In this document: positions 18,143 to 26,501 of the stretch, one piece after another
How positions within the stretch are numbered: the stretch's first letter is position 1
Layout of the letters: every line of letters begins with the position of its first letter
NCBI GenBank assembly: GCA_030425645.1
Contig: JAUHZK010000013.1
Span: 1-40,506 of the forward strand
Direction: 5' to 3'
Length of the DNA stretch: 40,506 bases
DNA from: Gammaproteobacteria bacterium
Lineage (GTDB): Bacteria > Pseudomonadota > Gammaproteobacteria > JAPPPA01
Notes under the pieces: model-generated
Database searches by the model: none
The model's input: only the letters and a program-made list of their open reading frames with translations
Told to the model about the DNA's origin: nothing
Program-made: the position numbers and the translations under genes

Positions 18143-18712
18143 TTACCGCAGGATGAGCCAGGCGATAATACTCAGCACCACAAAGCCCCAACCAATACGA
18201 TCAATGTATTCGAGTAGATGCTCTTCAATAGAGGGGCCAGCCCATTTAACCAAGCCCGCCACCAAGCCATAACGAGCGCCACGACCAACAATGCAAGCAA
18301 TCAAAAAAGGCAGCAACGGCATGCTGACCGTACCGGCGGCAATGGTGAAAACCTTAAACGGGATCGGTGAAAAACCGGCCAATAACATGGCCCAAAAACC
18401 ATAATCGGCAAACCACTGCACCGCGGTTTGGTAACCCGACCAATAATGAGACTGCTCTAACCAAGCGGAAATATTGTCGAAGAAAAAGCTACCGATAAAA
18501 TAGCCAATCAAACCGCCAATCACCGATGCCACGGTGGTAATCACCGCTAAATACCAAGCGCGTTCGCGCTCAGCCATCACCATTGGCGCCAGCATTACAT
18601 CAACCGGGATTGGAAAGAAGGAAGCTTCTGCTACCGACACACCAATTAAATAACGGTCTGCATGCTTGTGGCGAGAAGCCCGAATACAAAAGTCATACAG
18701 TTTTCGAAACAT
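18143..18712 (-). CDS. yqaA: YqaA family (DedA-like) membrane protein
   Basis: The 189-residue membrane protein matches YqaA, a short relative of DedA/VTT-domain proteins. Features are SVAEASFFPIPVDVMLAPMV with the re-entrant proline-rich loop, VIGGLIGYFIGSFFF, and LAGFSPIPFKVFTIAAGTVS, plus a last membrane helix WGFVVLSIIAWLILR. DedA relatives have been linked to lipid carrier recycling and membrane homeostasis; the role of YqaA is not settled. It lies 12 bases after pcm and three before nlpD, so the three genes form one transcript. Confidence 0.9.
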   Translation of the reverse strand: MFRKLYDFCIRASRHKHADRYLIGVSVAEASFFPIPVDVMLAPMVMAERERAWYLAVITTVASVIGGLIGYFIGSFFFDNISAWLEQSHYWSGYQTAVQWFADYGFWAMLLAGFSPIPFKVFTIAAGTVSMPLLPFLIACIVGRGARYGLVAGLVKWAGPSIEEHLLEYIDRIGWGFVVLSIIAWLILR

Positions 18713-18724
18713 CTGCGCCCTACC

Positions 18725-19498
18725 TTATCCCGTCACCACACCTGAGCGCAGCGGCACAAACGCCACCTCATCAAGGTACTGTTGTTCATAATCGTGCTCG
18801 CCAAGGCGATCGAATACTTGCAAACGCTGCGCGCCATCCGGGCCCGCCGGAATAACCAAGCGCCCACCGATGGCTAATTGATCCAACAAGGCCTCAGGTA
18901 CTTCCACTGGCGCAGCAGTCACCAATATTCCGTCAAACGGTGCTTGCTCGCTTAAGCCCCAGCTGCCGTCTGAAAGGCTAAATTGAGGCTTCACATTTCC
19001 CAGTCGAGCCAACACACGCGCCGCACGTTGCTGCAATTCAGCAATTCGCTCAGCCGAGTGCAGTTCTGGCACCAAGGCACTAAGCACGGCCGTTTGATAA
19101 CCGCAGCCAGTGCCAACTTCTAATACTTTTTGCGGCACGCCTTTGGCTAGTAGTAACTCAGTCATACGCGCCACTACCCAGGGCTGCGAAATCGTCTGCG
19201 CATGACCAATGGGCAAGGTTCGGTTCTGGTAAGCGTGCGGCCACAAGGCCTCGTCCACAAACAGGTGACGCGGCGTATTGGCAATGACTTTGAGTACTTG
19301 CTCATCGCGAATGCCGCTCGCGCGTAGCAAATCACATAACTGATCCCGCGCGCGTTGCGATGTGAAGCCCACCCCTTCGCGCTGGGTCTTAGTAAAAGCA
19401 GCAATCGAGGCAACAGCCGGTTGTTCCACCCTCGCCTCTAATGCCTGCTGGCTACGCTGCGTATTAAAAACGCCTTGGCTAAATAAACTGCTACTCAC
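18725..19498 (-). CDS. pcm: Protein-L-isoaspartate O-methyltransferase
   Basis: Pcm methylates isoaspartate residues to start their repair, using S-adenosylmethionine. Motifs are GVGFTSQRARDQLCDLLRAS, RHLFVDEALWPHAYQNRTLP, IGHAQTISQPWVVARMTELL, and the SAM-binding EVGTGCGYQTAVLSAL, then LVTAAPVEVPEALLDQLAIG. The frame opens at a GTG at 19498 and carries about 43 residues before the usual GVGFTSQRARD start. There is no strong ribosome binding site, so the true start is uncertain. It leads into yqaA-nlpD-rpoS. The common upstream partner surE is absent here. Confidence 0.93.
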   Translation of the reverse strand: MSSSLFSQGVFNTQRSQQALEARVEQPAVASIAAFTKTQREGVGFTSQRARDQLCDLLRASGIRDEQVLKVIANTPRHLFVDEALWPHAYQNRTLPIGHAQTISQPWVVARMTELLLAKGVPQKVLEVGTGCGYQTAVLSALVPELHSAERIAELQQRAARVLARLGNVKPQFSLSDGSWGLSEQAPFDGILVTAAPVEVPEALLDQLAIGGRLVIPAGPDGAQRLQVFDRLGEHDYEQQYLDEVAFVPLRSGVVTG

Positions 19499-19513
19499 CA
19501 GAGAGTGACTGCG

Positions 19514-19849
19514 TTAAGCAGCAGGCGCGTCGGGCGCGGCTTGCAGTTTAGGAGGCGACATAATGCAACGCTTGGTTGCTAGGCTTTCTTTATCCAGCGT
19601 TTCAACATCGGCTGCAGTCACCAAGTCATCTGGCTTAGACGCCAAATGCTGCGACTCAGGCACATGGAACGTGGCCTTCGTTTGAGGACGCTGCAAGTCA
19701 CTCGGCACCACCAACTCTGCCGGCACCTGTGCGTCGTGGTATGGGTGCTCAAGTTCACAGCCCCGTATATGACTACGACTGACACAGGCGGCAGCCATCA
19801 GGCACACCAAAGCGATTATCAGGCTGCGAAATAAAAAGCGTAAGGTCAT
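19514..19849 (-). CDS. Short BamC-like lipoprotein
   Basis: This 111-residue protein starts with a lipoprotein signal (FRSLIIALVCLMAAAC) and then YHDAQVPAELVVPSDLQRPQ and TKATFHVPES. The string of short, proline-containing, unstructured segments resembles the N-terminal, BamD-binding part of BamC. The two helix-grip domains of full BamC are missing. Its place directly after dapA is where bamC lies in E. coli and relatives, which supports the call. GAGAGA lies just upstream of the ATG. A second cysteine pair (C28, C95) is present. Family assignment is inference from position and sequence character. Confidence 0.6.
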   Translation of the reverse strand: MTLRFLFRSLIIALVCLMAAACVSRSHIRGCELEHPYHDAQVPAELVVPSDLQRPQTKATFHVPESQHLASKPDDLVTAADVETLDKESLATKRCIMSPPKLQAAPDAPAA

Positions 19850-19890
19850 GGTCTCTCTCGTTATTGAGTACGTTGAATCCGTACTTAGTC

Positions 19891-20766
19891 CTATAGCAGG
19901 CCTGCTTGGTTCAACCCATCACGCAGAGTGCCCCGCAATGATTCTGATAGCGGAGTTAATGGCAAGCGAATACCGCTGCCCATTTTGCCCATTTCATGCA
20001 GCGCCCATTTCACCGGAATTGGGTTTGATTCGCAGAACAGCTGCTGGTGCAAATGTGCAATTGACTGATTAATGCGCTGCGCCTCGGCAGCATCACCGGC
20101 GAGCGCGGCATCACATACCGCGCGCATCTGCGCCGGAGCCACATTAGCGGTAACTGAAATATTACCTTTCGCACCAGCCAACATCAGATCAACAAAGGTT
20201 TCATCATCGCCACTGAGCACGTCAATGCGATCACTAACGCGTGCAATCAGATCACGGCCCCGCGGAATATCGCCTGTGGCATCTTTAATCGCCACAATAT
20301 GCTCAAGATCAGCTAGGCGATCCACCGTGTCTTCTGCCATATCAACAGCAGTTCGACCCGGTACGTTGTAAAGCATTTGCGGCACAGCAACAGCCTCAGC
20401 CACTGCCTTGTGGTGCAGATACAAACCTTCTTGAGTAGGTTTGTTGTAGTAAGGGCTAACCAACAGACAAGCGTCAACGCCTGCGTCTTTGGCGGCGGCT
20501 GTTAACTCAATCGCTTCACGAGTGCTATTAGCACCAGTTCCGCCAATCACCGCAATACGCCCCGCGGCTTGCTCAACCACAAAGCGCACAACGCGAATAT
20601 GTTCTTCATTGTCTAGCGTAGCCGACTCACCTGTTGTGCCAACGGCAACAATGGCATTGGTGCCTGCCTCAACATGCATTTCAATTAAGTTCGACAGCGC
20701 TTCAAAATCAACCGCCCCATCGTCAAACATGGGGGTTGCCAGCGCCACAATACTGCCGCGAATCAT
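19891..20766 (-). CDS. dapA: 4-hydroxy-tetrahydrodipicolinate synthase
   Basis: DapA condenses pyruvate and aspartate semialdehyde in the lysine and meso-diaminopimelate pathway. The 291-residue protein shows IRGSIVALATPMFDDGAVDF, VAVGTTGESATLDNEEH, LLVSPYYNKPTQEGLYLHHK, MLYNVPGRTAVDMAEDTVDR with the catalytic tyrosine, and HIVAIKDATGDIPRGRDLI with the Schiff-base lysine. The ATG at 20766 has GGAG five bases upstream and gives the standard start MIRGSIVALATP. A good promoter lies at 20813-20841. Confidence 0.97.
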   Translation of the reverse strand: MIRGSIVALATPMFDDGAVDFEALSNLIEMHVEAGTNAIVAVGTTGESATLDNEEHIRVVRFVVEQAAGRIAVIGGTGANSTREAIELTAAAKDAGVDACLLVSPYYNKPTQEGLYLHHKAVAEAVAVPQMLYNVPGRTAVDMAEDTVDRLADLEHIVAIKDATGDIPRGRDLIARVSDRIDVLSGDDETFVDLMLAGAKGNISVTANVAPAQMRAVCDAALAGDAAEAQRINQSIAHLHQQLFCESNPIPVKWALHEMGKMGSGIRLPLTPLSESLRGTLRDGLNQAGLL

Positions 20767-20812
20767 TCTTGCTCCGGAAATCAAAGAAAGGGCTTAAAGC
20801 CTTAGGATCGGC

Positions 20813-20841
20813 ATGATACTTGGGCCTTAACCTAGCGACAA
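20813..20841 (-). promoter_or_regulatory. Candidate sigma-70 promoter for dapA
   Basis: Reading the minus strand, TTGTCG (20836-20841) and TATCAT (20813-20818) are exactly 17 bases apart, about 47 bases upstream of the dapA start codon. Confidence 0.6.
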
Positions 20842-20868
20842 GCAAAGCAAGCCGCAAACTTACTGTAA

Positions 20869-20898
20869 TTGCGCTTTAACACTCGCTATGCGTAATAT
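20869..20898 (+). promoter_or_regulatory. Candidate sigma-70 promoter for bcp
   Basis: TTGCGC (20869-20874) and TAATAT (20893-20898) are 18 bases apart, with the bcp start codon 28 bases beyond the -10 box. The -35 match is moderate. Confidence 0.35.
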
Positions 20899-20926
20899 TG
20901 ACGGCAACATACAGGAGCTATTAATC

Positions 20927-21394
20927 ATGTCTAACGTCCAAATAGGACAAACCGTTCCGGCCTTCGAACTAGAAGCCACCAGCGAACAAACCATCACTGC
21001 AGATAGCCTGAAAGGCCACAACACCGTCATTTACTTTTACCCCAAGGACAGCACTCCGGGCTGCACCACCGAAGGCCAAGACTTTCGCGACAATATTGTC
21101 GACTTTGACTCTGCTAATACCGTTGTCTACGGCGTCTCGCCCGATAGCCTGCGCAGCCATGAAAACTTTAAGGCTAAGCAAAGCTTTCCATTTGAGCTGA
21201 TTAGCGATCCAGACAAAGTCCTCGCCGAGATCTTTGGCGTTTGGCAGCTAAAGAAAAACTATGGCCGTGAATATATGGGCATTGTGCGCAGCACGTTTTT
21301 AATTAACAGTAACGGTGAACTACAACAAGAATGGCGCAATATCCGCGTTAAAGGTCACGTTGAAAAAGTATTAGAAGCCGCACAGGCCCTTTAA
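20927..21394 (+). CDS. bcp: Thiol peroxidase of the Bcp/PrxQ group
   Basis: Bcp reduces hydrogen peroxide and organic peroxides in the cytoplasm. The 155-residue protein has VIYFYPKDSTPGCTTEGQDF with the peroxidatic cysteine C46, VVYGVSPDSLRSHENFKAKQ, PFELISDPDKVLAEIFGVW, and MGIVRSTFLINSNGELQQEW. The resolving cysteine five residues on, present in E. coli Bcp, is replaced (PGCTTEGQ), so this is probably a one-cysteine enzyme needing an external thiol. The ATG at 20927 has AGGAG nine bases upstream; an earlier frame start at 20888 is disfavoured. The PIN-PhoH gene follows after 32 bases. Confidence 0.94.
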   Translation: MSNVQIGQTVPAFELEATSEQTITADSLKGHNTVIYFYPKDSTPGCTTEGQDFRDNIVDFDSANTVVYGVSPDSLRSHENFKAKQSFPFELISDPDKVLAEIFGVWQLKKNYGREYMGIVRSTFLINSNGELQQEWRNIRVKGHVEKVLEAAQAL

Positions 21395-21426
21395 GCAGAG
21401 CAATCACTAGGTAACGAGGAGACATC

Positions 21427-22878
21427 GTGCCGCCACGCAAAAAGAAGCTATTTGTACTAGATACCAACGTCCTCATGCATGACCCCAATGCTATTCAACG
21501 CTTTGGGCGGCACGACCTCTACATCCCCATGATTGTGCTCGAAGAGCTCGACGCCCATAAAAAAGGCATGGCCGAAACAGCCAGAAATGTGCGCCAAGTT
21601 AGCCGCATTATCGACACCCTTCTTAAAGGCCGCACCGGCAAAGAAATCAGCCAAGGCATTCCGCTCGGAGAGACCATTAATGCCGACGGCGACGCCAAAA
21701 AGCCTGGCAATCTTTATCTACAAACGGAGTCGGTCGACGTCGCACTGCCCGACAGCCTCGTTACCGGCAAGGCAGACAACTCAATTCTTGCCGCAGCATT
21801 GCACTTAAAAACTGCGGAAGACCGCCCCGTGGTCTTAGTCTCTAAAGACATCAACTTACGCATCAAAGCCGCAGCCATTGGTTTACAGGCCGAAGACTAT
21901 ATTCACGATGCACACGAGATTGATGATCTTCAGCTGCTTTATAGCGGCGCGCTCAGCCTAGAAGACGAAGCCTTCGCCAACTTCACTGCCGCGCTGGAGG
22001 AAGATCCCAAGAAAGCCATTGAGGTCGCTAGAGAGGCCGCTTACAAGGGCGACATCTATGCCAACCAATGTGTTTGGCATGAAGCCAGCGGCGAAAGCGC
22101 CCCATCACGACAGGAATACATACTGCAGCTTGACGAAAACTCCGTCGAAGACAGCCTGCTACCAAACAAGCTACTGAACTACCGCCGCGAAGGTAATGCG
22201 GTGTGGGGCGTGGCCGCACGCAACCGCGCGCAAAACTTTGCCATGAACATGTTGATGGACCCAAATATCGACATCGTTACCCTCTGCGGCGCAGCAGGCA
22301 CCGGCAAAACCCTGCTAGCGCTAGCGGCGGGCTTGTCGCAAACCTTTGACCCGCGACCTGGCCAACAACAGCCTTTTACCGAAATCATTATGACGCGAGT
22401 CACCGTGCCACTCGGCGAAGATATTGGCTTCCTACCTGGCACCGAAGAGGAAAAAATGACGCCGTGGATGGGCGCTTTGATGGATAACCTAGAAGTACTC
22501 GGGGCATCAGAACAGGGCCAAGGCGGTAGCAATAGCTGGGCCAGCGGTGCCAGCAAAGACTTCTTAATGAACAAGATCAAGATCCGTTCACTCAACTTTA
22601 TGCGTGGCCGTACGTTTTTCAATCGCTACGTGATCATTGACGAAGCCCAAAACCTAACGCCAAAACAAATGAAGGCGCTCATCACGCGCATTGGGCCGAA
22701 CTCTAAGATCGTTTGCCTCGGCAACTTGGCGCAGATCGACACGCCCTATCTGACCGAAACTACGTCAGGCCTAACCTACGTGGTAGAACGCTTTAAAAAC
22801 TGGAGCCATGCCGGCCATGTAACGCTAGTTCAAGGTGAACGCTCGCGACTGGCCGACTACGCCTCGCAAAACCTTTAG
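21427..22878 (+). CDS. PIN-PhoH fusion protein (PhoH2 type)
   Basis: The 483-residue protein joins an N-terminal PIN nuclease domain to a C-terminal PhoH ATPase. The PIN part starts KLFVLDTNVLMHDPNAIQRF with a catalytic aspartate, has YIPMIVLEELDAHKKG, and later NSILAAALHLK and LVSKDINLRIKAAAIGLQA. The PhoH part has Walker A GAAGTGKT (residues 288-295), TRVTVPLGEDIGFLPGTEEE, and Walker B RYVIIDEAQNLTPKQMKALI. PhoH2 proteins of this design have been described as RNA helicase-nucleases. The start codon is GTG, preceded by GAGGAGA. It may share a transcript with bcp. Confidence 0.93.
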   Translation: MPPRKKKLFVLDTNVLMHDPNAIQRFGRHDLYIPMIVLEELDAHKKGMAETARNVRQVSRIIDTLLKGRTGKEISQGIPLGETINADGDAKKPGNLYLQTESVDVALPDSLVTGKADNSILAAALHLKTAEDRPVVLVSKDINLRIKAAAIGLQAEDYIHDAHEIDDLQLLYSGALSLEDEAFANFTAALEEDPKKAIEVAREAAYKGDIYANQCVWHEASGESAPSRQEYILQLDENSVEDSLLPNKLLNYRREGNAVWGVAARNRAQNFAMNMLMDPNIDIVTLCGAAGTGKTLLALAAGLSQTFDPRPGQQQPFTEIIMTRVTVPLGEDIGFLPGTEEEKMTPWMGALMDNLEVLGASEQGQGGSNSWASGASKDFLMNKIKIRSLNFMRGRTFFNRYVIIDEAQNLTPKQMKALITRIGPNSKIVCLGNLAQIDTPYLTETTSGLTYVVERFKNWSHAGHVTLVQGERSRLADYASQNL

Positions 22879-22891
22879 TAATCTAGCGTCA

Positions 22892-22912
22892 GCGTAGCCC
22901 TCAGCGCTACGC
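22892..22912. repeat. Hairpin after the PIN-PhoH gene
   Basis: GCGTAGC (22892-22898) and GCTACGC (22906-22912) form a perfect 7-bp stem with a 7-base loop, in the 41-base gap between two converging genes. It lacks a T tract and probably assists the terminator that follows. Confidence 0.5.
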
Positions 22913-22919
22913 AACCGGA

Positions 22920-23993
22920 TTAGGAAGCCGCCGCTAATGATTGGCGGCTTTCTTTATTGGGCCAAGCCTTTAACACCGCCTGCACCAAGGTCGCCAGCGG
23001 GATCGCAAAGAACACACCCCAAAAGCCCCAAATACCACCAAAGAACAACACAGCCACGATAATGGCGATCGGGTGCAGGTCTACAACCTCAGAAAACAGC
23101 AATGGAACCAATAAGTTACCATCGAAAGCTTGAATGATGGCGTAACTTGCAAACACCCACATAAAGTCACTGGTGGCACCCCATTGCAAATAAGCTACCG
23201 CCAATACCGGTAAGGTCACCACGGTTGCGCCCACATAAGGCACCAACACCGACAAGCCCACCAACACACCGAGCAACATCGCGTAATTTAAGCCGAGCGC
23301 GATAAACGTTACGCAGCTAATCGAACCAATCACCAGAATCTCGATGGCCTTGCCACGCACGTAGTTACCTACTTGTTTATCAACGTCGGCCCAGACTTCA
23401 CGCACTAGGCTGTAGTCATCCGGCAAGAAACCCTGAAACCAGCGCACAATCACGTCCTTGTCTTTCAACATAAAGAACACAAGAAACGGAATTAACACCA
23501 TATAAATCATGGCGTAGGTTGCCCCTACACCTACTTTCACCCAACTAGACGCCAGCGCCTGCAACCATTGCTGTATCTCAGCGCCTAATTTGGCAATCCA
23601 ATCCTGCACCTGCGCTTCCGTAAATGCCTCTGGATAACGCTCCGGCAGACTCAACAGCAGCGACTGCCCCTGCACCACCATATCTGGCGCAGTCTGCAGC
23701 AAACCCGTGACCTGACGTGACAACTCGGGGATCAGCACAAAAACAAACAACAAACACAGAATCACAAAGACCACATAAACCACAGACGCCGCTATCAGCC
23801 TCGGCAGCCCCCAGCGTTCCATCTTAGTAACCGGCGCTTCGAGTAAGTAGGCCATCACCACCGACGCCAACACCGGCGCCAAAATACCGCCAAATAGCAT
23901 TAAGCCAGCAAAGATTGACGCCAACAACAGCGCCAAAATAATGACTTGAGGATCAGAAAAGTAACGTTCGAACCAATCTTTAACGATATTCAT
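22920..23993 (-). CDS. perM: AI-2E family transporter (PerM-like permease)
   Basis: The 357-residue protein has the eight-helix layout of the AI-2E/PerM family. A hydrophobic pair spans about residues 15-50 (VIILALLLASIFAGLMLFGG), then FVILCLLFVFVLIPELSRQV, a soluble loop with GFLPDDYSLVREVWADVDKQ, the conserved GNYVRGKAIEILVIGSISCV, and LVPYVGATVVTLPVLAVAYL. The last helix pair is HPIAIIVAVLFFGGIWGFWG. Family members export small molecules or ions; the substrate here is unknown. It stands alone, facing the PIN-PhoH gene and diverging from the BepA-like gene. Confidence 0.9.
   Translation of the reverse strand: MNIVKDWFERYFSDPQVIILALLLASIFAGLMLFGGILAPVLASVVMAYLLEAPVTKMERWGLPRLIAASVVYVVFVILCLLFVFVLIPELSRQVTGLLQTAPDMVVQGQSLLLSLPERYPEAFTEAQVQDWIAKLGAEIQQWLQALASSWVKVGVGATYAMIYMVLIPFLVFFMLKDKDVIVRWFQGFLPDDYSLVREVWADVDKQVGNYVRGKAIEILVIGSISCVTFIALGLNYAMLLGVLVGLSVLVPYVGATVVTLPVLAVAYLQWGATSDFMWVFASYAIIQAFDGNLLVPLLFSEVVDLHPIAIIVAVLFFGGIWGFWGVFFAIPLATLVQAVLKAWPNKESRQSLAAAS
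22925..22957 (+). terminator. Intrinsic terminator of the PIN-PhoH gene, lying inside the 3' end of perM
   Basis: AAGCCGCC (22925-22932) pairs perfectly with GGCGGCTT (22943-22950) around a 10-base loop, then TCTTTAT. The hairpin overlaps the last codons of the opposing permease gene, which encode SLAAAS. Confidence 0.7.
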
Positions 23994-24183
23994 AATGCGC
24001 CGTATCGATGCAATTAACTAAGCCGCTACAGCGGCCAACTTCTTCGTGCTTAGCGGTATAGTACCGAGTACCGAGGTCTAAGATTAGGCAATCTTTATTC
24101 AGTTCCTAGGTTAGAAACCCAAAACAGCTGGAACTGTAACGCTCATCACTAGTCGAACACGGCATTATTCTAGGGTCAATTGC
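23994..24183. other. Divergent intergenic region between perM and the BepA-like gene
   Basis: These 190 bases must hold both promoters. I see a 6-bp palindrome GCCGCT-AC-AGCGGC near 24031-24044 and a TATTCT just upstream of the BepA-like gene, but no convincing -35/-10 pair on either strand. No small gene or RNA was recognised. Confidence 0.4.
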
Positions 24184-25665
24184 ATGATCAATGCGAGCCG
24201 CAAAACCGCGCTAATTATTCGCCGACTCCTGCTTTCTACAGCGGCTATCGCTTGCCTGTTTATAACGCCAGCAAGCGCGAATGGTATCGGAGATATAGAA
24301 CTACCAGATATGGGCGAATCGGCAACTCGCGGGTTTTCCCATAATGAACAAAGCGCCTACGGTCACCGCGCTTGGTTAACTCTAAAAAATCGCGGCATCG
24401 TACTCGACGACCCCGAAGTCAGCGCCTACCTACAAGCGCTAGGAGAACGCATTGCTACTGGCACCGGCCTACCTCTTGGCAGCTTTAAATTCTTCCCAGT
24501 AGCCAGCAATGTGGTTAACGCCTTCGCCATGCCAGGCGGCTACATAGGCATGCACACCGGGCTTATGACCGCGGCCGAATCGGAACACGAGCTTGCCGGC
24601 GTTATGGGCCACGAAATTATCCACGTGACCCAACAGCATATTGCTCGTCTCTTAGAAAAAGAACGGCCTTGGTCGGCGGCGACAACTGCCCTCGTCATCG
24701 CTGCCCTTTTGCTCGGTGGTGGCGACCCTGACATTACCCAAGCAGCTATTGGTACCGGCTTAGCCAGCGGCTTAGAGCGCCGCGTTAATTACACCCGTGC
24801 GCATGAGCACGAAGCTGACCGTTTGGCCGTACCTCTCTTAGCGCAAGCTGGGATTGACCCCACCGGGATGGCCGCATTTTTTAATCGGCTCTACAAGCTG
24901 CGAGCGAATTACGACAATACTTTCGCCGGCATCTTGCAGACTCACCCACTCACGGCGACACGGATTGCAGAAGCCAAAGAACGGGCTGCAGCCTACCCAG
25001 TGACCAATCCAAAAACATCTGGCCTATTCGAAATTATCCGTGAACGCGCCAGAGTGCTGACTACGCCCTCAAGAGAGTCTCCCGAAGCCTTTTACCCAAA
25101 ACAGCTCGTCTCAGCCAAAAGCAACCCCGGCATCCTCTATGGGCAAGCCTTATCAGCCAGTCTCAACGGCAACCACGAGCGCGCCATCGCTGGCTTTAAA
25201 GCATTACTGGAAGCGGACAGTAGCAACCTACTATTCCATCTAGCCTACGCTCGCGCCCTACAACGCGGCAATCAACAACAGCAAGCCAGCGCGCAATGGC
25301 AACGCTCAGAGGCCCTGTTCGCCGACAATAGCCTTTTCCTATATCGATACGGCGAAGCACTGTTGCAGCTCAAGCAACCCAAACTTGCCAAAGACGCCCT
25401 CTTGTCGATCTACGAAAAACGTCCGAAAAACCCGGAAATCAATGACCTGCTAGCACGCGCCTCGGCCGACCAAAACCAGTTAGTGGATGCGCATATCTAT
25501 AAGGCTAATTATTGGCTCTATAACGGCGACGGCGACCATGCGGGACGGCAACTAAAAGCCGCCATTGCTAGCACCGAATTCAACGACGCTGAGCGCGACC
25601 GTTTGAAGCAAAAACTTGAAGAAGTGAGACGCTTAGAAAAGGCCGCCAAAGAAGGTCGCGGCTAA
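24184..25665 (+). CDS. bepA: BepA-like periplasmic M48 metalloprotease with TPR region
   Basis: The 493-residue protein has a signal peptide (LLLSTAAIACLFITPASANG), an M48 zinc metalloprotease domain with HEIIH (H143-H147) and the third ligand in HEHEADRLAV (E210), and a C-terminal tetratricopeptide-like helical region from about residue 320. NVVNAFAMPGGYIGMHTGLM precedes the active site as in BepA. BepA checks outer-membrane protein and LptD assembly and degrades stalled forms. The ATG has a weak AGGG upstream. The YciK-like gene starts 69 bases later on the same strand. Confidence 0.92.
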   Translation: MINASRKTALIIRRLLLSTAAIACLFITPASANGIGDIELPDMGESATRGFSHNEQSAYGHRAWLTLKNRGIVLDDPEVSAYLQALGERIATGTGLPLGSFKFFPVASNVVNAFAMPGGYIGMHTGLMTAAESEHELAGVMGHEIIHVTQQHIARLLEKERPWSAATTALVIAALLLGGGDPDITQAAIGTGLASGLERRVNYTRAHEHEADRLAVPLLAQAGIDPTGMAAFFNRLYKLRANYDNTFAGILQTHPLTATRIAEAKERAAAYPVTNPKTSGLFEIIRERARVLTTPSRESPEAFYPKQLVSAKSNPGILYGQALSASLNGNHERAIAGFKALLEADSSNLLFHLAYARALQRGNQQQQASAQWQRSEALFADNSLFLYRYGEALLQLKQPKLAKDALLSIYEKRPKNPEINDLLARASADQNQLVDAHIYKANYWLYNGDGDHAGRQLKAAIASTEFNDAERDRLKQKLEEVRRLEKAAKEGRG

Positions 25666-25734
25666 ACCGCACCGGAATACTCGCCTGACGGCAGAACAGC
25701 CGGTACACTGCGCGCCTTCATTTAACGGAACACA

Positions 25735-26472
25735 GTGTTAGCCGGCATGCCAATCGACAGCTCAAACGCCAAACCAGGCGCTCTTCAAAACAAAATCATC
25801 CTTGTGACTGGTGCCAGCAGCGGCATTGGTAGAGAGTTGAGCCTAAAACTTGCCGCCGCCGGCGCACAATTAATCATCACTGGCCGCGCACTGCCTCGCT
25901 TAGAAAGTCTGGAAACCAACCTGCGCAAAGCCGCGGCTGACGTCAACGGCCCAGCTCCAGTGTTACTTCCGATGAATTTCGAAGGCGTAAAAGGTGAAGA
26001 CCTAGACACCGTTAAGGCCGCCATTGAGCAAGAGTTTGGACGCATAGATGCCCTCGTCCATTGCGCTGCCACTCCCGGCACTCACGCACCACTAGAAAGC
26101 TATCGAGCAGACTTGTGGCTACGAGTGAACCACGTCAACGCGCAATTCCCAATGCTACTAACACAAAGCCTAATGCCGCTATTGCGCCAAGCATCGCAGC
26201 CGGTAATTCGTTTTGCCTTGGACCCCAATGCAGATCAAGGCCAACCCTACTGGGGTGCCTATGGCACCAGCAAAGCCGCGCTGCGTTGCTTTGCCGAGCA
26301 GCTAAAGAACGAGTTAGAAGGCAGTCATTTCTCTGTAGCAGGCGTTGCCCTACCGGCGACGCTAACGCCTGGCCGTCGCCAAGCTTTTCCATCGCAGAAT
26401 GAAAGCGAACTAGCTAAAGCAGAAGACTCTGCACAGACGCTATTCGACAGTCTAAGCGAGAGCTGGCAGTAA
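25735..26472 (+). CDS. yciK: YciK-like short-chain dehydrogenase/reductase
   Basis: This 245-residue Rossmann enzyme has the cofactor motif ILVTGASSGIGRELSLKLAA (TGxxxGIG), an HCAATPGTHAPLESY block, and the active-site AYGTSKAALRCFAEQL (YxxxK). The overall pattern and the location beside rluB point to YciK, whose substrate is not known. The frame starts at a GTG (25735) with CGGA before it, and an ATG at 25747 is an equal candidate. It converges with rluB with a 29-base gap that contains no clear terminator. Confidence 0.85.
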   Translation: MLAGMPIDSSNAKPGALQNKIILVTGASSGIGRELSLKLAAAGAQLIITGRALPRLESLETNLRKAAADVNGPAPVLLPMNFEGVKGEDLDTVKAAIEQEFGRIDALVHCAATPGTHAPLESYRADLWLRVNHVNAQFPMLLTQSLMPLLRQASQPVIRFALDPNADQGQPYWGAYGTSKAALRCFAEQLKNELEGSHFSVAGVALPATLTPGRRQAFPSQNESELAKAEDSAQTLFDSLSESWQ

Positions 26473-26501
26473 CCCCCCCAGCCAGCACTTAGAGCAAAAC
26501 C

